From: Azospirillum oleiclasticum
GTDB taxonomy: Bacteria; Pseudomonadota; Alphaproteobacteria; Azospirillales; Azospirillaceae
Reading direction: 5' to 3'
NCBI RefSeq assembly: GCF_013423485.1
Contig: NZ_JABFFR010000027.1
Span: 159,810-223,809 of the forward strand
DNA length: 64,000 nt
The notes under the pieces were generated by a model. The model saw only the letters and a list, made by a program, of their open reading frames with translations, searched no databases and was not told the origin of the DNA. Every line of letters begins with the position of its first letter. Positions within the stretch are counted from its first letter, which is position 1. The translations under genes were made by a program, and so were the position numbers. This document shows, in pieces, positions 34,022 to 42,389 of this stretch.

Positions 34022-34294
34022 TCAGGCTCTGTCGCCGACCAGCGCGCCGGCCGACGCGGCTTCCATCTCCGCAAGCACGTCGGCGTTTGGACAAAAGGTG
34101 GAGTACTGCACCGGGGCGCTGCCGGCGGCCAGCGCGGTGCGGCAGCGGGACAACGCGGGGCAGTGCGGGCAGACCCTTTCGACGTCCTGCATGGCGCCCC
34201 AATAGGCCGGACCAAGCCGCTCGGTATCGATTCCGATCGCGGACATCAGACGGCGGGCAGGGGAGGTTGGTGTCTCGGCGGTCTGGCTGCGCAT
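34022..34294 (-). CDS. DUF6455-like small cysteine-rich protein
   Basis: 90-residue protein with a spaced-cysteine pattern VCPHCPALSRCRTAL followed by a terminal STFCPNADVLAEM. I recognise the C-x2-C-x5-C...FCPNA layout as that of the DUF6455 family of alphaproteobacteria, whose function is not known to me; metal or iron-sulfur binding is plausible. GGAG lies seven bases before ATG 34294; a TTG at 34306 is the upstream alternative. An imperfect palindrome at 34306-34335 overlaps the presumed promoter, which suggests specific control. The gene is convergent with the oxidoreductase and separate from the MarR/homogentisate genes. Confidence 0.72.
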   Translation of the reverse strand: MRSQTAETPTSPARRLMSAIGIDTERLGPAYWGAMQDVERVCPHCPALSRCRTALAAGSAPVQYSTFCPNADVLAEMEAASAGALVGDRA

Positions 34295-34305
34295 GGCTCG
34301 CTCCA

Positions 34306-34335
34306 AATAATAGTCCGTATAGTCGGATTATGATT
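34306..34335. promoter_or_regulatory. imperfect palindrome upstream of DUF6455 gene
   Basis: AATAATAGTCCG and CGGATTATGATT flank a six-base centre TATAGT; ten of the twelve arm positions pair. The GTCCG/TCGGAT core is reminiscent of element A but without TTGACC alignment. No clear -35 is visible. It is probably an operator for the minus-strand gene starting at 34294. Confidence 0.5.
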
Positions 34336-34460
34336 GGGAGCGCCGCTCACTCGCACTGATTCAGATCAATTGCACGCGCCGACGACCTGGTGAAGGCGAT
34401 GGGCACGACCCCACGCTGGAACCGTGGCACCAGACCAACCACCCGACCCAACACCTCTCT

Positions 34461-34528
34461 TCAGCTTGGAGGAGCACCCCACTCAGCACCGGCTGGGACG
34501 ATCCCGCTGCAAACAAGCTCCAAGCTGA
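34461..34528. repeat. 11-base inverted repeat with 46-base loop
   Basis: TCAGCTTGGAG (34461-34471) and CTCCAAGCTGA (34518-34528) are perfect complements in the 246-base gap between the DUF6455 and MarR genes. No coding potential was recognised in the gap. It could be the edge of a lost element, a small RNA stem or chance. Confidence 0.4.
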
Positions 34529-34540
34529 CCAACTTCCGGA

Positions 34541-35125
34541 TCATCGGACCGATGTCTCTTGCGCAGTGTCTTTCGTCTCCTCCGCTGCGCCTTCCATGTC
34601 ATCACCGCCACGGCCAAACACCTGATGAGCCCGCTCGACCACCTTGCGGGTGAGAGCACGCAGACAATTCAACTCCTCCGCCGTCAACGGGCTTAGCAAC
34701 GTCCGCTCGATCTCGATCGCGTACGGGACGATCTCACCATAGACGTCCCTGCCACGAGGACTGAGGCGCAGCACCACCTTGCGCCGGTCGGCGGAGTCGA
34801 CCCGGCGGCTGATCAGGCCGAGGGAGGCCAGGTGGTTGATCGCCCGGGTCACCTGCACCTGATCCATGGCCGTATGTTCGGCGACCTGCTTGGCCGACAG
34901 GGGCGCGTGCAGGCCGAGCACAGCCATCACCCGCCACCCGGACACGGTCAGGCCGAAGCGGGTCCTGTAGATGTCTTCCAGAAACAGGCTGACTTCGTTC
35001 GAGACGTAAGAGAACTGATAGGGGAGCCAGTCGTCGAGATGGAGGATCGCCGGACCCTGCCCATCGCCGGTTTCACCGATGCCCCGCGACGACGCGTTTG
35101 ACCTGCTCAAGTCCCCTCCAGCCAT
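34541..35125 (-). CDS. MarR family transcriptional regulator (likely HmgR/HpdR-like)
   Basis: 194-residue MarR-type regulator. The winged helix lies at about residues 65-125: TVSGWRVMAVLGLHAPLSAK, QVAEHTAMDQVQVTRAINHL and the wing SRRVDSADRRKVVLRLSPRG. It has N- and C-terminal extensions beyond the usual 145-residue core, both poorly conserved-looking. MarR proteins bind palindromes as dimers and are released by phenolic ligands; in several bacteria such a gene controls homogentisate dioxygenase, and this one lies 82 bases downstream of hmgA on the same strand. ATG 35123-35125 has only a weak ribosome site, so the start is less certain than the family assignment. Confidence 0.88.
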   Translation of the reverse strand: MAGGDLSRSNASSRGIGETGDGQGPAILHLDDWLPYQFSYVSNEVSLFLEDIYRTRFGLTVSGWRVMAVLGLHAPLSAKQVAEHTAMDQVQVTRAINHLASLGLISRRVDSADRRKVVLRLSPRGRDVYGEIVPYAIEIERTLLSPLTAEELNCLRALTRKVVERAHQVFGRGGDDMEGAAEETKDTAQETSVR

Positions 35126-35207
35126 TCCGCGGTCGGGCCTGCCGGCCGCCCCGCCCCCAGATTAGCAAACCAATTCCCCGCGAACGAGCGCCGTCGAGCG
35201 GCAACGC

Positions 35208-36371
35208 TCACTCCGAAGCCGGCTTCGCTGGCGCCGCCCGCTCGGTGGACTTCCAGCTGTCGGCGTAGCCGGCGAATTCGACCGCCTCCATGCCCGGCCC
35301 CGGGTCCAAAGCGTCGCGGGTGTCCAGCATCACCGCATACTCGTTGGTGCCCGGACTCTTCGGTTGGTACATCGCCTTCAGCGCCTGCGGGTGCGGACCA
35401 TGGGTGAAGCCGCAGGGGTGCCACGTCACCATTCCCGGATGAATGTTGTCGCGCGAGAAGAAATCCCCATCGTGATAGAACACCACCTCGTCGAAATCGT
35501 CGTTGTTGTGGAAGAACGGCACCTTGATGGCGGCGGGATCGGTCTCGAAGGGGCGGGGCACGAAGCTGCAGATGACGAAGCGGTTGCCGACCCATGTGGT
35601 ATGGGCCGACGGCGGCAGATGGTAGCGGTGCGAACTCAGCGGCCGGATGTCGCGCAGGTTCAGCCGCACCGGTGCCAGGTCGCCGTGCCAGCCGACCGCG
35701 TCCAGCGGGTTGAACGGATAGACCACGCTGGACAGCACAGCGCGGCGGCGGATCAGCACCAGCCATTCCCGTTCGTCCTGCTGGGCCTTGAACGCCTCGT
35801 CGATGGCGGGGGTGTCGAGAATCGCCTCGTCATACAGCGCATGGCGACCGACCAGGCCGCGGTCGGGTGCCTTGATGGCCCCGTTGGTCGCCTCGAACAG
35901 CAGCAACGACATCGGACCGGTGGTGTCGATGCGCCACATGGTGGAACGGGGCAGCAGAACGTAGTCGCCGGCCCCGATCCGCAAATGGCCATAGTCGCAG
36001 TAGAGATCGCCGGCGCCGCCATGGACGAACAGCAGCTCGTCGCCGTCGGCGTTGCGCACCAGATGATCCATCGCGGTGTCCAACCGCCAGAACCGCATCC
36101 GCACATGCGCGTTCTCCAGCACCGTCGGGGCATCCCAGACGGTGGGGCCGAACTCCACGATGCGGGTCAGGTCGAACGCGCGCGGGCGCAGCGGCCCGCC
36201 CCACCTGGACCAGCCGGTCGGGGGATGGCGGTGGTACATCATGGTGGCCGGGCCGAAAAAACCCTCGCGGCCGAGTTCCCGTTCAAAGGTGCCGGCCGGC
36301 AGGTCGGCATGGGCCTGCCGGGAGGCGCGGCCCTCGATGCGCGGGAAGCTGATGTCGTGCGAACTGGCCAT
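35208..36371 (-). CDS. hmgA: homogentisate 1,2-dioxygenase
   Basis: 387-residue cupin-type dioxygenase that opens the ring of homogentisate to maleylacetoacetate using Fe(II). Recognisable parts are FGPATMMYHRHPPTGWSRWG, VHGGAGDLYCDYGHLRIGAG, DAVGWHGDLAPVRLNLRDI and the iron-binding region FDEVVFYHDGDFFSRDNIHP then CGFTHGPHPQALKAM, where the glutamate (near 292) and histidines (near 305 and 322) serve as ligands. It is shorter than the 440-residue eukaryotic or Pseudomonas HmgA and matches the compact alphaproteobacterial form. The start at 36371 follows AAGGAAAG-like purines weakly; the longer frame to 36590 reads through the neighbouring gene and is rejected. Confidence 0.9.
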   Translation of the reverse strand: MASSHDISFPRIEGRASRQAHADLPAGTFERELGREGFFGPATMMYHRHPPTGWSRWGGPLRPRAFDLTRIVEFGPTVWDAPTVLENAHVRMRFWRLDTAMDHLVRNADGDELLFVHGGAGDLYCDYGHLRIGAGDYVLLPRSTMWRIDTTGPMSLLLFEATNGAIKAPDRGLVGRHALYDEAILDTPAIDEAFKAQQDEREWLVLIRRRAVLSSVVYPFNPLDAVGWHGDLAPVRLNLRDIRPLSSHRYHLPPSAHTTWVGNRFVICSFVPRPFETDPAAIKVPFFHNNDDFDEVVFYHDGDFFSRDNIHPGMVTWHPCGFTHGPHPQALKAMYQPKSPGTNEYAVMLDTRDALDPGPGMEAVEFAGYADSWKSTERAAPAKPASE

Positions 36372-36399
36372 CGGTTTCGTCTTTCCGGGCAAGGGTGGG

Positions 36400-37620
36400 T
36401 CAGGTTCCGGCGGCAGCAAAGGGGTGCGCCGGAACGGATCGGGTTTCGGTCGATGCGGGGATCGGGGCCGGTGCGTTGGCGATGACATGCTCCGGCCCGA
36501 GGGCGGCGAGGTCCGTGCAGCCCAGCAGGGCCATCGCCCGGTCCACCTCGCGCCGCAGGAGGTCGAGCACATGGCGGGACCCCGCCTCACCCGCTGCGGC
36601 GACCCCGTACAGGGTCGGACGGCCCATCAGAACGCCGTCGGCCCCCAGTGCCAACGCCTTCATGATGTCGGTGCCGCGGCGGAAGCCGCTGTCGCACAGC
36701 ACGGTCAATCGGCCGCTGGCCGCGTCCAGGATGCGTGGCAGCATGAAAAGCGGCGGGACGGCCGCTCCCAGCTGCCGCCCGCCGTGGCTGGAGACCAGGA
36801 CGCCATCGGCGCCGACCGCCAGAGCGCGGTCGACGTCGGCCGGCGACAGCAGCCCCTTCACCACCAGCGGACCCCGCCAGAGCCGGCGCACCTCGCGCAC
36901 GTCGTCCCAGGTGACCGAGGGGTCGAGCTGGGCTTCCATGAAGGCGAGCAGGGAGGTGGACCCGGAGCGCGCCGCCGCCTCCGCCATGTTGCGCGGCTGC
37001 GGCGCGCCGTGCCGGGCGATCTGCGCGAGCCAGGAGACCCGCCGCGCCGTGTCGAGGATGCCGGCGAGCGCCGGCCGGTAGGGAAGCGAGAACCGGTTGG
37101 CGAGGTCGCGTTCCCGATTGCCGCCCACCGGGCAGTCGAGGGTGACCACCAGCGTCTCGAAACCGGCCGCCGCCGCCCGTTCCGCCAGACGGCGCGAGAT
37201 CGCGCGGTCGCGCAGGATGTAGAGCTGGAACCAGTGCGGGCGGCCCGCGGCGTCCCCGATCTCCTCGATGGCGACGCTCGACACCGTGCTGAGTGTGAAG
37301 GGCACGTCGGCGGCCTCGGCCCCCCGCATCAGGGCGACCTCCGCCTCCGGCCACGCCAGTCCGGCCAGCCCGGTCGGTCCGATTCCGAAGGGCGAGGCGA
37401 AGCGACGGCCGAACAGGGTGCGTGACTGGTCGCGTCCGCCGACGCCGACAGCGACCCGCGGCACCAGGGCGAAGGCGTCGAACTGGTTGCGGTTGCCACG
37501 CATTGCCGCTTCGTCGTCGGCACCGCCGTCGATGAAGTCGAAGACGGCGCGCGGCAGCCGTCGTTTCGCCAGCGCGCGGACGTCCTCCACGTTCCGGCAG
37601 CGACCGATAGGGGCGGTCAT
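36400..37620 (-). CDS. FMN-dependent alpha-hydroxy acid dehydrogenase/oxidase (tyrosine module)
   Basis: 406-residue FMN enzyme of the lactate/mandelate family. AKRRLPRAVFDFIDGGADDE, PFGIGPTGLAGLAWPEAEVA, LYILRDRAISRRLAER, the catalytic-histidine motif SSHGGRQLGAAV near residue 278 and LCDSGFRRGTDIMKALALG are present. The residue following GGRQL is glycine where most relatives have aspartate. Between fumarylacetoacetase-type and homogentisate genes it most probably oxidises a 4-hydroxyphenyl-lactate or 4-hydroxymandelate-type acid to the keto acid used by the dioxygenase at 38638. Same length and organisation as the enzyme at 10689, so the two are paralogues. ATG 37620 overlaps the upstream gene by four bases. 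Confidence 0.9.
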   Translation of the reverse strand: MTAPIGRCRNVEDVRALAKRRLPRAVFDFIDGGADDEAAMRGNRNQFDAFALVPRVAVGVGGRDQSRTLFGRRFASPFGIGPTGLAGLAWPEAEVALMRGAEAADVPFTLSTVSSVAIEEIGDAAGRPHWFQLYILRDRAISRRLAERAAAAGFETLVVTLDCPVGGNRERDLANRFSLPYRPALAGILDTARRVSWLAQIARHGAPQPRNMAEAAARSGSTSLLAFMEAQLDPSVTWDDVREVRRLWRGPLVVKGLLSPADVDRALAVGADGVLVSSHGGRQLGAAVPPLFMLPRILDAASGRLTVLCDSGFRRGTDIMKALALGADGVLMGRPTLYGVAAAGEAGSRHVLDLLRREVDRAMALLGCTDLAALGPEHVIANAPAPIPASTETRSVPAHPFAAAGT

Positions 37621-38624
37621 CGGGCGACCTCCGCCGCAGCCGGGAGCAGCATCACCCGCTGGTCGATGGCGCCGAAGACGCACCGTCCGGCCTCGTCCAG
37701 CATCTCGATCTCGACCCGGTCGCCGGGCTTCAGATAGGGGGTGCGGATACCGCCTTCCTCCAAGAGTTCGATGGTCCGCCGCTCGGCGAGGCAGCAGACC
37801 CCGGCGGTCCGGTCGCGGTTCGACACGGTGCCGGAACCGACGATGGTCCCGGCACCGAGCCGGCGCGTCTTGGCCGCATGGGCGATCAGAGCCGGAAAGT
37901 CGAAGGTCAGGTCGGTCCCCGCATCGGGGCGGCCGACCTCCGCCCCGTTCAGCCGGACGATCAGCGGCAGCGACAGCTTGGCGCCATCCCAGGCGGAACC
38001 CAGCTCGTCGGGCGTGACGAAGACCGGGGCGAAGGCGCTGGACGGCTTCCCGTGGATAAAGCCGAAGCCCTTCTTCAGCTCCGCCGGGATCAGGCCGCGC
38101 AGGGACACGTCGTTGACGAGGCCGACCAGCAGGATCGACGCCGCCGCGCGGTCCCGTCCGGCACCAAGCGGGCAGTCGCCGGTGACGACCACCACCTCCG
38201 CCTCGAAATCGGCGCCCCAGCCCTCCGGGTCGGCGATCGCGATCGGGTCGGTCGGGGCGAGGAAACTGTCGCTCGCCCCCTGGTACATGATCGGGTCGTG
38301 GTACATGTCCGGCGGCAGGTCCGCCCCACGGGCCCGCCGCACCAGCTCCACGTGGTTCATGTAGCCGCTGGCGTCGAGCCATTGATACGCCCGCGGCAGC
38401 GGCGCCATCAGCCGTTCGGTCTGGAGAGGGAAGGCTCCGTCGGCCTTGCCCGACGCCAACCGGTCCGACAGGGCTTCCAGCGTGGGGCGGTGGCGGTCCC
38501 AGTCATCCAGCGCGTCCTGCAGGCGGCGCAAGCCCCCGCCAGCCATCACCGCGGACCCGAGATCGCGATCGACGACGATCAGCCGCCCGTCGCGGCTGCC
38601 GTCCTTCAGAGTTGCGAGCTTCAT
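37617..38624 (-). CDS. fumarylacetoacetate hydrolase family protein
   Basis: 335-residue FAH-family hydrolase, the enzyme expected to cleave fumarylacetoacetate (or maleylacetoacetate) to fumarate and acetoacetate. The catalytic fold shows DMYHDPIMYQGASDSFLAPT, ADPEGWGADFEAEVVVVTGD (the metal-binding acidic residues), LVGLVNDVSLRGLIPAELKK and LGAGTIVGSGTVSNRD. The size and DMYHDPIMYQG motif agree with bacterial homogentisate-pathway FAH rather than with the shorter YcgM/HpcE type. No maleylacetoacetate isomerase gene is present in this module, so isomerisation must be done elsewhere or skipped. It is translationally coupled to the FMN oxidase downstream (four-base overlap). Confidence 0.88.
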   Translation of the reverse strand: MKLATLKDGSRDGRLIVVDRDLGSAVMAGGGLRRLQDALDDWDRHRPTLEALSDRLASGKADGAFPLQTERLMAPLPRAYQWLDASGYMNHVELVRRARGADLPPDMYHDPIMYQGASDSFLAPTDPIAIADPEGWGADFEAEVVVVTGDCPLGAGRDRAAASILLVGLVNDVSLRGLIPAELKKGFGFIHGKPSSAFAPVFVTPDELGSAWDGAKLSLPLIVRLNGAEVGRPDAGTDLTFDFPALIAHAAKTRRLGAGTIVGSGTVSNRDRTAGVCCLAERRTIELLEEGGIRTPYLKPGDRVEIEMLDEAGRCVFGAIDQRVMLLPAAAEVAR

Positions 38625-38637
38625 CGCCGGGCCGCCG

Positions 38638-39744
38638 TCACGAAGCCACGACGCCGCGTTTCATCTGGTCGCGCTCGATGGCCTCGAACAACGCCTTGGC
38701 GTTGTTGTCACCGAAGCCATCGTTGTCGCGCCGTTCGATGAACTCGAAGAAGATCGGCCCGATCAGGTTCTTGGAAAAGATCTGCAGCAGGATGGTCCAG
38801 GCGCCCTCCTCCCGCTCACCGTCCATCAGGATTCCGTTGGCCTTCAGACGGGCGAGATCCTGGCCATGGCCGGGCATGCGCGCATCGACGCCGTCGTAAT
38901 AGCTGTCGGGGATGTCCATCATCGGGATGCCGGCGCCGGCGATGCGTTCGATGCTGCCATTGAGATCGCCGCTGAGGAAGGCGAGATGCTGCACCCCCTC
39001 CCCCTTGTAGACGTCGATGTATTCCTGGATCTGAGACTTGGGATCGGTCGGTTCGTTCACCGGGATGCAGATGCGCCCACAGGGGCTCTTCATCGCGCGG
39101 GTACGGAAACCGGTCTTCTGCCCTTTGGTGTTGAGGTAGAAGACGTCGCGGAAGTTGAAGGCGTCGCGGTAGAACTCCGTCCAGCGGTCCATGTTGCCGG
39201 CCGCGACGTTGTGCGTGAGGTGATCGATCTCCAGGAAGCCGACCCCGGGGACGTCGGGCAGGCTGTCGCCTTCCAGCGGAATGAACTCCTGCTCCTTGAT
39301 CCGCCGTTCGGTCTCCTCGTCCACCAGATAGAGCAGGCTGCCGCCGATGCCGGTCATGGCGACCGCCTCCACCGCCGTGGCCCCGCGCTCGCCCCGGTAG
39401 GGCTCCGCGCCGCCGGCTTCGGCCCGCGCCTTGGCCAGCGCCACGTCGGCGACCCGGAAGGACAGTGCGGAGATGCAGGGGCCGTGCCGTCCGGCGAAGG
39501 CGGTGCCGTGGGTCGCCGGATCGTCGTTCAGCAGTATGTCGATGCCGCCCTGCCGCCACAGCGCCACCGACTGGGTCCGGTGGCGGGCGACCGGGCGGAA
39601 GCCCAGCCGCCCCAGCAGATCGGCGACCGGACGGATATCGGCGGCGCTGAACTCGATGAACGGGATGCCGTTGGTGCCGACGGGGTTGTCGTGGACCTGG
39701 CCGGGGGCCGTCCGATCCGACGCCCTCTCGATGGGAACGCCCAT
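38638..39744 (-). CDS. hpd: 4-hydroxyphenylpyruvate dioxygenase
   Basis: 368-residue two-domain VOC-fold dioxygenase converting 4-hydroxyphenylpyruvate to homogentisate. The N-terminal domain starts DNPVGTNGIPFIEFSAADIR. The C-terminal domain carries the 2-His-1-Glu iron site: His near 175 in EIDHLTHNV, His near 251 in GVQHLAF and Glu near 331 in IGPIFFEFIERR. The C-terminal FGDNNAKALFEAIERDQMKR is the conserved gating helix. GAGGAG lies nine bases before ATG 39744. The gene is upstream of FAH, the FMN oxidase and hmgA in the same orientation with 13-28 base gaps, so a single operon encodes the steps from 4-hydroxyphenyl-lactate or -pyruvate to fumarylacetoacetate cleavage. Confidence 0.95.
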   Translation of the reverse strand: MGVPIERASDRTAPGQVHDNPVGTNGIPFIEFSAADIRPVADLLGRLGFRPVARHRTQSVALWRQGGIDILLNDDPATHGTAFAGRHGPCISALSFRVADVALAKARAEAGGAEPYRGERGATAVEAVAMTGIGGSLLYLVDEETERRIKEQEFIPLEGDSLPDVPGVGFLEIDHLTHNVAAGNMDRWTEFYRDAFNFRDVFYLNTKGQKTGFRTRAMKSPCGRICIPVNEPTDPKSQIQEYIDVYKGEGVQHLAFLSGDLNGSIERIAGAGIPMMDIPDSYYDGVDARMPGHGQDLARLKANGILMDGEREEGAWTILLQIFSKNLIGPIFFEFIERRDNDGFGDNNAKALFEAIERDQMKRGVVAS

Positions 39745-39793
39745 GAAAAACTCCTCTGCGTTGATCGGCTGGATGGTTCCAAAGGAAACGTCT

Positions 39794-40708
39794 TTATGCG
39801 GGCGACCGCTGATCCTGCGGGGTGTCCCGGCCCGTCCAGCGGCCATCCCCGACCTTGCGCCGGACCAGGGTCAGCGCCTCGTCGCCCGGCTTCACCGCCG
39901 GCCGGGTCAGCAGGATGCGGCAGTCCTCGTCCGCGACCATGGGATGCGTCCCGTCATACCCGTAGGTTTCCCCCCGCCGCAGCGGGTGGAAGCCGCCGAA
40001 GGACGCGGCCGGCCGGAACGGTCCGTGCCGGAGCCTGACCTCGTCCACGAACTCGTAGGTGCCGGCGCCTTCCCGCCCAAAGGGCGGAACGGTGGGAATC
40101 GGCGTTGGCGCGTCGATCATGCCATGGGTGCGCAGTGCGGTGACGACCAGGGCCAGGGCCACCGCATCGGCGTCCGCGGAGCCGTGGCGCCCGCACTCGG
40201 CGACGACGATGGCGGTATCCGGAGGCAGCAGCGCGGTTTCGAACAGCGCCGGACCGCGGTTGACGGGCGGCGGTGCGATCACCGTCCGCGGCACGACGTC
40301 GGCAAGTGCGTCGGCCAGATGTTCGGACGCGGGCCGCAGGGCCGACCGCATCAGAAAAGGTACGTCCTGGTGCGGCAGGGAATGGAGGTCGAGGATCGCG
40401 TCGGCCTCCCGCAGCAGCGGCAGCACCGCGCGGGCGCGGACGGCTTCCGGCCTGTCCGCGGCGATCCCCGCCTCGCACCAGAGGCGGTTCATGTCGGTGC
40501 CCAGATGACGCCGCGGTCCGCCGACAGCGGTGTGGGCCGGCCGATTCATCACCGGAACGATCAGCCGCCCTTTGCCGGGGGCGATCCGCCCGGCAGCCAC
40601 CGCGTCGGCCACAGCCAGACCGCAGGTTTCGTCGCCGTGCAGCAGCACGGTGACCGCCAGGGTCGGGCCGGGATGTCCCGTCCGGATGTCGATCACATCC
40701 TCGATCAT
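39794..40708 (-). CDS. succinylglutamate desuccinylase/aspartoacylase family deacylase
   Basis: 304-residue zinc carboxypeptidase-like deacylase. The zinc site appears as VLLHGDETCGLAVADA (His and Glu of HGDE) and DLHSLPHQDVPFLMRS (second His). GTDMNRLWC, and AIVVAECGRHGS with the expected catalytic Glu, are typical of the AstE/aspartoacylase group. It hydrolyses the amide bond of N-acyl amino acids, though some members cleave other amides or esters. As first gene of the hpd operon and divergent from a TRAP transporter, it may release an aromatic amino acid from an imported N-acyl conjugate such as N-acyl-tyrosine; this is inference. GGAGGGG precedes ATG 40708 closely. Confidence 0.88.
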   Translation of the reverse strand: MIEDVIDIRTGHPGPTLAVTVLLHGDETCGLAVADAVAAGRIAPGKGRLIVPVMNRPAHTAVGGPRRHLGTDMNRLWCEAGIAADRPEAVRARAVLPLLREADAILDLHSLPHQDVPFLMRSALRPASEHLADALADVVPRTVIAPPPVNRGPALFETALLPPDTAIVVAECGRHGSADADAVALALVVTALRTHGMIDAPTPIPTVPPFGREGAGTYEFVDEVRLRHGPFRPAASFGGFHPLRRGETYGYDGTHPMVADEDCRILLTRPAVKPGDEALTLVRRKVGDGRWTGRDTPQDQRSPA

Positions 40709-40832
40709 CGCCTCGCCCCTCCACAATTCGTTTGTCGTGCTGATACTTTCAAACAGAAAAAGAATACGTTTGCAATTGTTTTTTTCGCATGCTAACGATG
40801 GGGCGTTCCAACACGAAGCGGGGGAGGAGACC
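40709..40832. promoter_or_regulatory. divergent regulatory region between deacylase and TRAP operons
   Basis: This 124-base AT-rich gap must hold both promoters. Repeated CGTTTG/CAAACA hexamers occur (ATTCGTTTG, TTTCAAACAG, ATACGTTTGCAATTG), which could be binding sites for the MarR protein at 34541 or another regulator. No single unambiguous -35/-10 pair stands out. Confidence 0.5.
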
Positions 40833-41846
40833 ATGCGCCGTACACTGACCGGCATGATCGTGGGCGCCGCACTGGCGCTGGGTGCGCTGCCGGCCTGCGC
40901 GGAGACCGTGCTGCGATTCAACAACATCCTGCCGGCGACCCACGGCCAGGTGGTCGATGTGTTCAAGCCCTGGGCGGAGGCTGTCGCCAAGGCGACGGAG
41001 GGCCGCGTCACGGTGTCGATTTTGCCGACCAGCCTCGCCGCACCGCCGCGGATGTTCGATCTGGTGGAAAGCGGCGGGGCCGACATCGCCTGGGGGGTGC
41101 CGTCCTACAACACGGGCCGCTTCACCCTCACCAAAGCCATCGACCTGCCGTTCCTCGGCGACAGCGCGGAGGCCCTGTCGGTCGCTTACTGGACAGTCCA
41201 TCAGGACATGTTCGCGGCCGCGGACGAGTTCAAAGGCGTCAAGGTGCTGACGGTCTATGCCACCGGTCCCGGCACCATCTACACCCGCGATGCCCCGCCG
41301 GAGACGCTGGACGGCTTCAAGGGCAAGAAATTCCGCACCGGCGGTCGCACCGTGCAGGAGGTTGCCCGGCTGCTGGGTGCCGCCGCCGTGACGTCCCCGT
41401 CGGGGGAGGTGCACGAGATGATCTCGCGCAACATCGTCGATGGTGCCTTCTTCACGAACGAGGCGTACGCGTCCTACAAGCTGAACGGGGTGGTGAAGGG
41501 CCAGTTCGTGATCCCCAAGGGCGCCTACAACGCCGCGGTCTACATCATCATGAACCAGAAGGCATGGGATGGCCTGTCCAGGCGGGACCAGGACGCCATC
41601 ATGGCCGTGTCGGGCGAAGCGTTGGCCCGGATGGGTGGCAAGGCTTGGGACAAGGCCGACGCCAGCGCGGTCGCGCTGATGGAGAAGCAGGGGGTCCGGC
41701 GCGTCGTCGCCGGCGGCGCGATGCTGGACGAGATCCGCAAGCGGCTCGCGCCGCTCGACGACGCCTGGATCGAGGAAGCCAAGCAGAAGGGCGTCGATGG
41801 CCGCAAGGCGCTCGACCGCCTTCGCGAATTGGCCGGCGGGAAGTAG
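40833..41846 (+). CDS. TRAP transporter substrate-binding protein (DctP family)
   Basis: 337-residue periplasmic receptor of a TRAP transporter. The signal peptide spans residues 1-23 (core IVGAALALGALPA, cleavage at ACA-ET). The mature protein begins VLRFNNILPATHGQVVDVFK, and contains the DctP landmark KKFRTGGRTVQEVARLLGAA, the ligand-contact arginine region, and MISRNIVDGAFFTNEAYASY. DctP proteins bind carboxylates through a conserved arginine that pairs with the substrate. Divergence from the hpd operon suggests an aromatic carboxylate such as 4-hydroxyphenylpyruvate or an N-acyl aromatic amino acid. GGGGGAGGAG is a strong ribosome site before ATG 40833. Confidence 0.92.
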   Translation: MRRTLTGMIVGAALALGALPACAETVLRFNNILPATHGQVVDVFKPWAEAVAKATEGRVTVSILPTSLAAPPRMFDLVESGGADIAWGVPSYNTGRFTLTKAIDLPFLGDSAEALSVAYWTVHQDMFAAADEFKGVKVLTVYATGPGTIYTRDAPPETLDGFKGKKFRTGGRTVQEVARLLGAAAVTSPSGEVHEMISRNIVDGAFFTNEAYASYKLNGVVKGQFVIPKGAYNAAVYIIMNQKAWDGLSRRDQDAIMAVSGEALARMGGKAWDKADASAVALMEKQGVRRVVAGGAMLDEIRKRLAPLDDAWIEEAKQKGVDGRKALDRLRELAGGK

Positions 41847-41888
41847 TTCCGTCGCCTCTCCACTGCCAGCCTGATGACGGAGCCTTCG

Positions 41889-42389
41889 ATGGCATCACCC
41901 GCCCGCGCGGACCGGCCTCTGGCGGTCCGTGTCGTGGACCGTCTCTTCCAGACGGTCTGCGCCACCAGCATCCTCGCGATCACTGTCGTCATGTGTTGGG
42001 ACGTGACATCCCGCTACCTGCTGTCGAAGCCGCTGCCCTGGAGCCAGGAGGTCATCCAGGTACTGATGGCGGTCCTGTTCTTCGCCGGCCTGCCGCTGGC
42101 CACCCTGCGGCGCGAGCATATCGTGGTGGACATACTCTCGGAACGGCTGACCGGCACCGCCGCCCGCGTCGCGGGCACGGTTTCCGGCCTGGTCCTCGGC
42201 GCCTATCTGCTGGTGCTGGGCTGGTACAGCACCGGGTTCGCCGCAAAGCTGATGGGCTATGGGGACAGCACGCCATGGCTGGGCCTTCCCTGGCACCCGG
42301 TGGCCTGGGGGGCGGCGATCGCCTTCGCCGCGGCGGCTGTCGCGTCGCTCGCCTGGATCCTGGCCGGCTTGCGGAGGGTGGCGCGATGA
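41889..42389 (+). CDS. TRAP transporter small permease (DctQ)
   Basis: About 166-residue membrane protein with four predicted transmembrane helices (LFQTVCATSILAITVVMCWD; VIQVLMAVLFFAGLPLATLR; GTVSGLVLGAYLLVLGW; and GAAIAFAAAAVASLAWILAG). The DVTSRYLLSKPLPWSQEV loop between helices 1 and 2 is diagnostic of DctQ. It forms the membrane complex with DctM. ATG 41889 has GGAG six bases upstream and is preferred over ATG 41874 in the same frame. It overlaps DctM by four bases. Confidence 0.9.
   Translation: MASPARADRPLAVRVVDRLFQTVCATSILAITVVMCWDVTSRYLLSKPLPWSQEVIQVLMAVLFFAGLPLATLRREHIVVDILSERLTGTAARVAGTVSGLVLGAYLLVLGWYSTGFAAKLMGYGDSTPWLGLPWHPVAWGAAIAFAAAAVASLAWILAGLRRVAR

Noticed and set aside
34461..34528. 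Inverted repeat as a possible IS end pair
   Set aside because: Only 46 bases separate the arms and no transposase remains lie near, so I kept it as a simple repeat.
36400..38382. Possible 660-residue fusion of FAH and FMN oxidase on the minus strand
   Set aside because: The upstream part is the wrong frame of the FAH gene. The FMN enzyme has its own start at 37620 with a four-base overlap.
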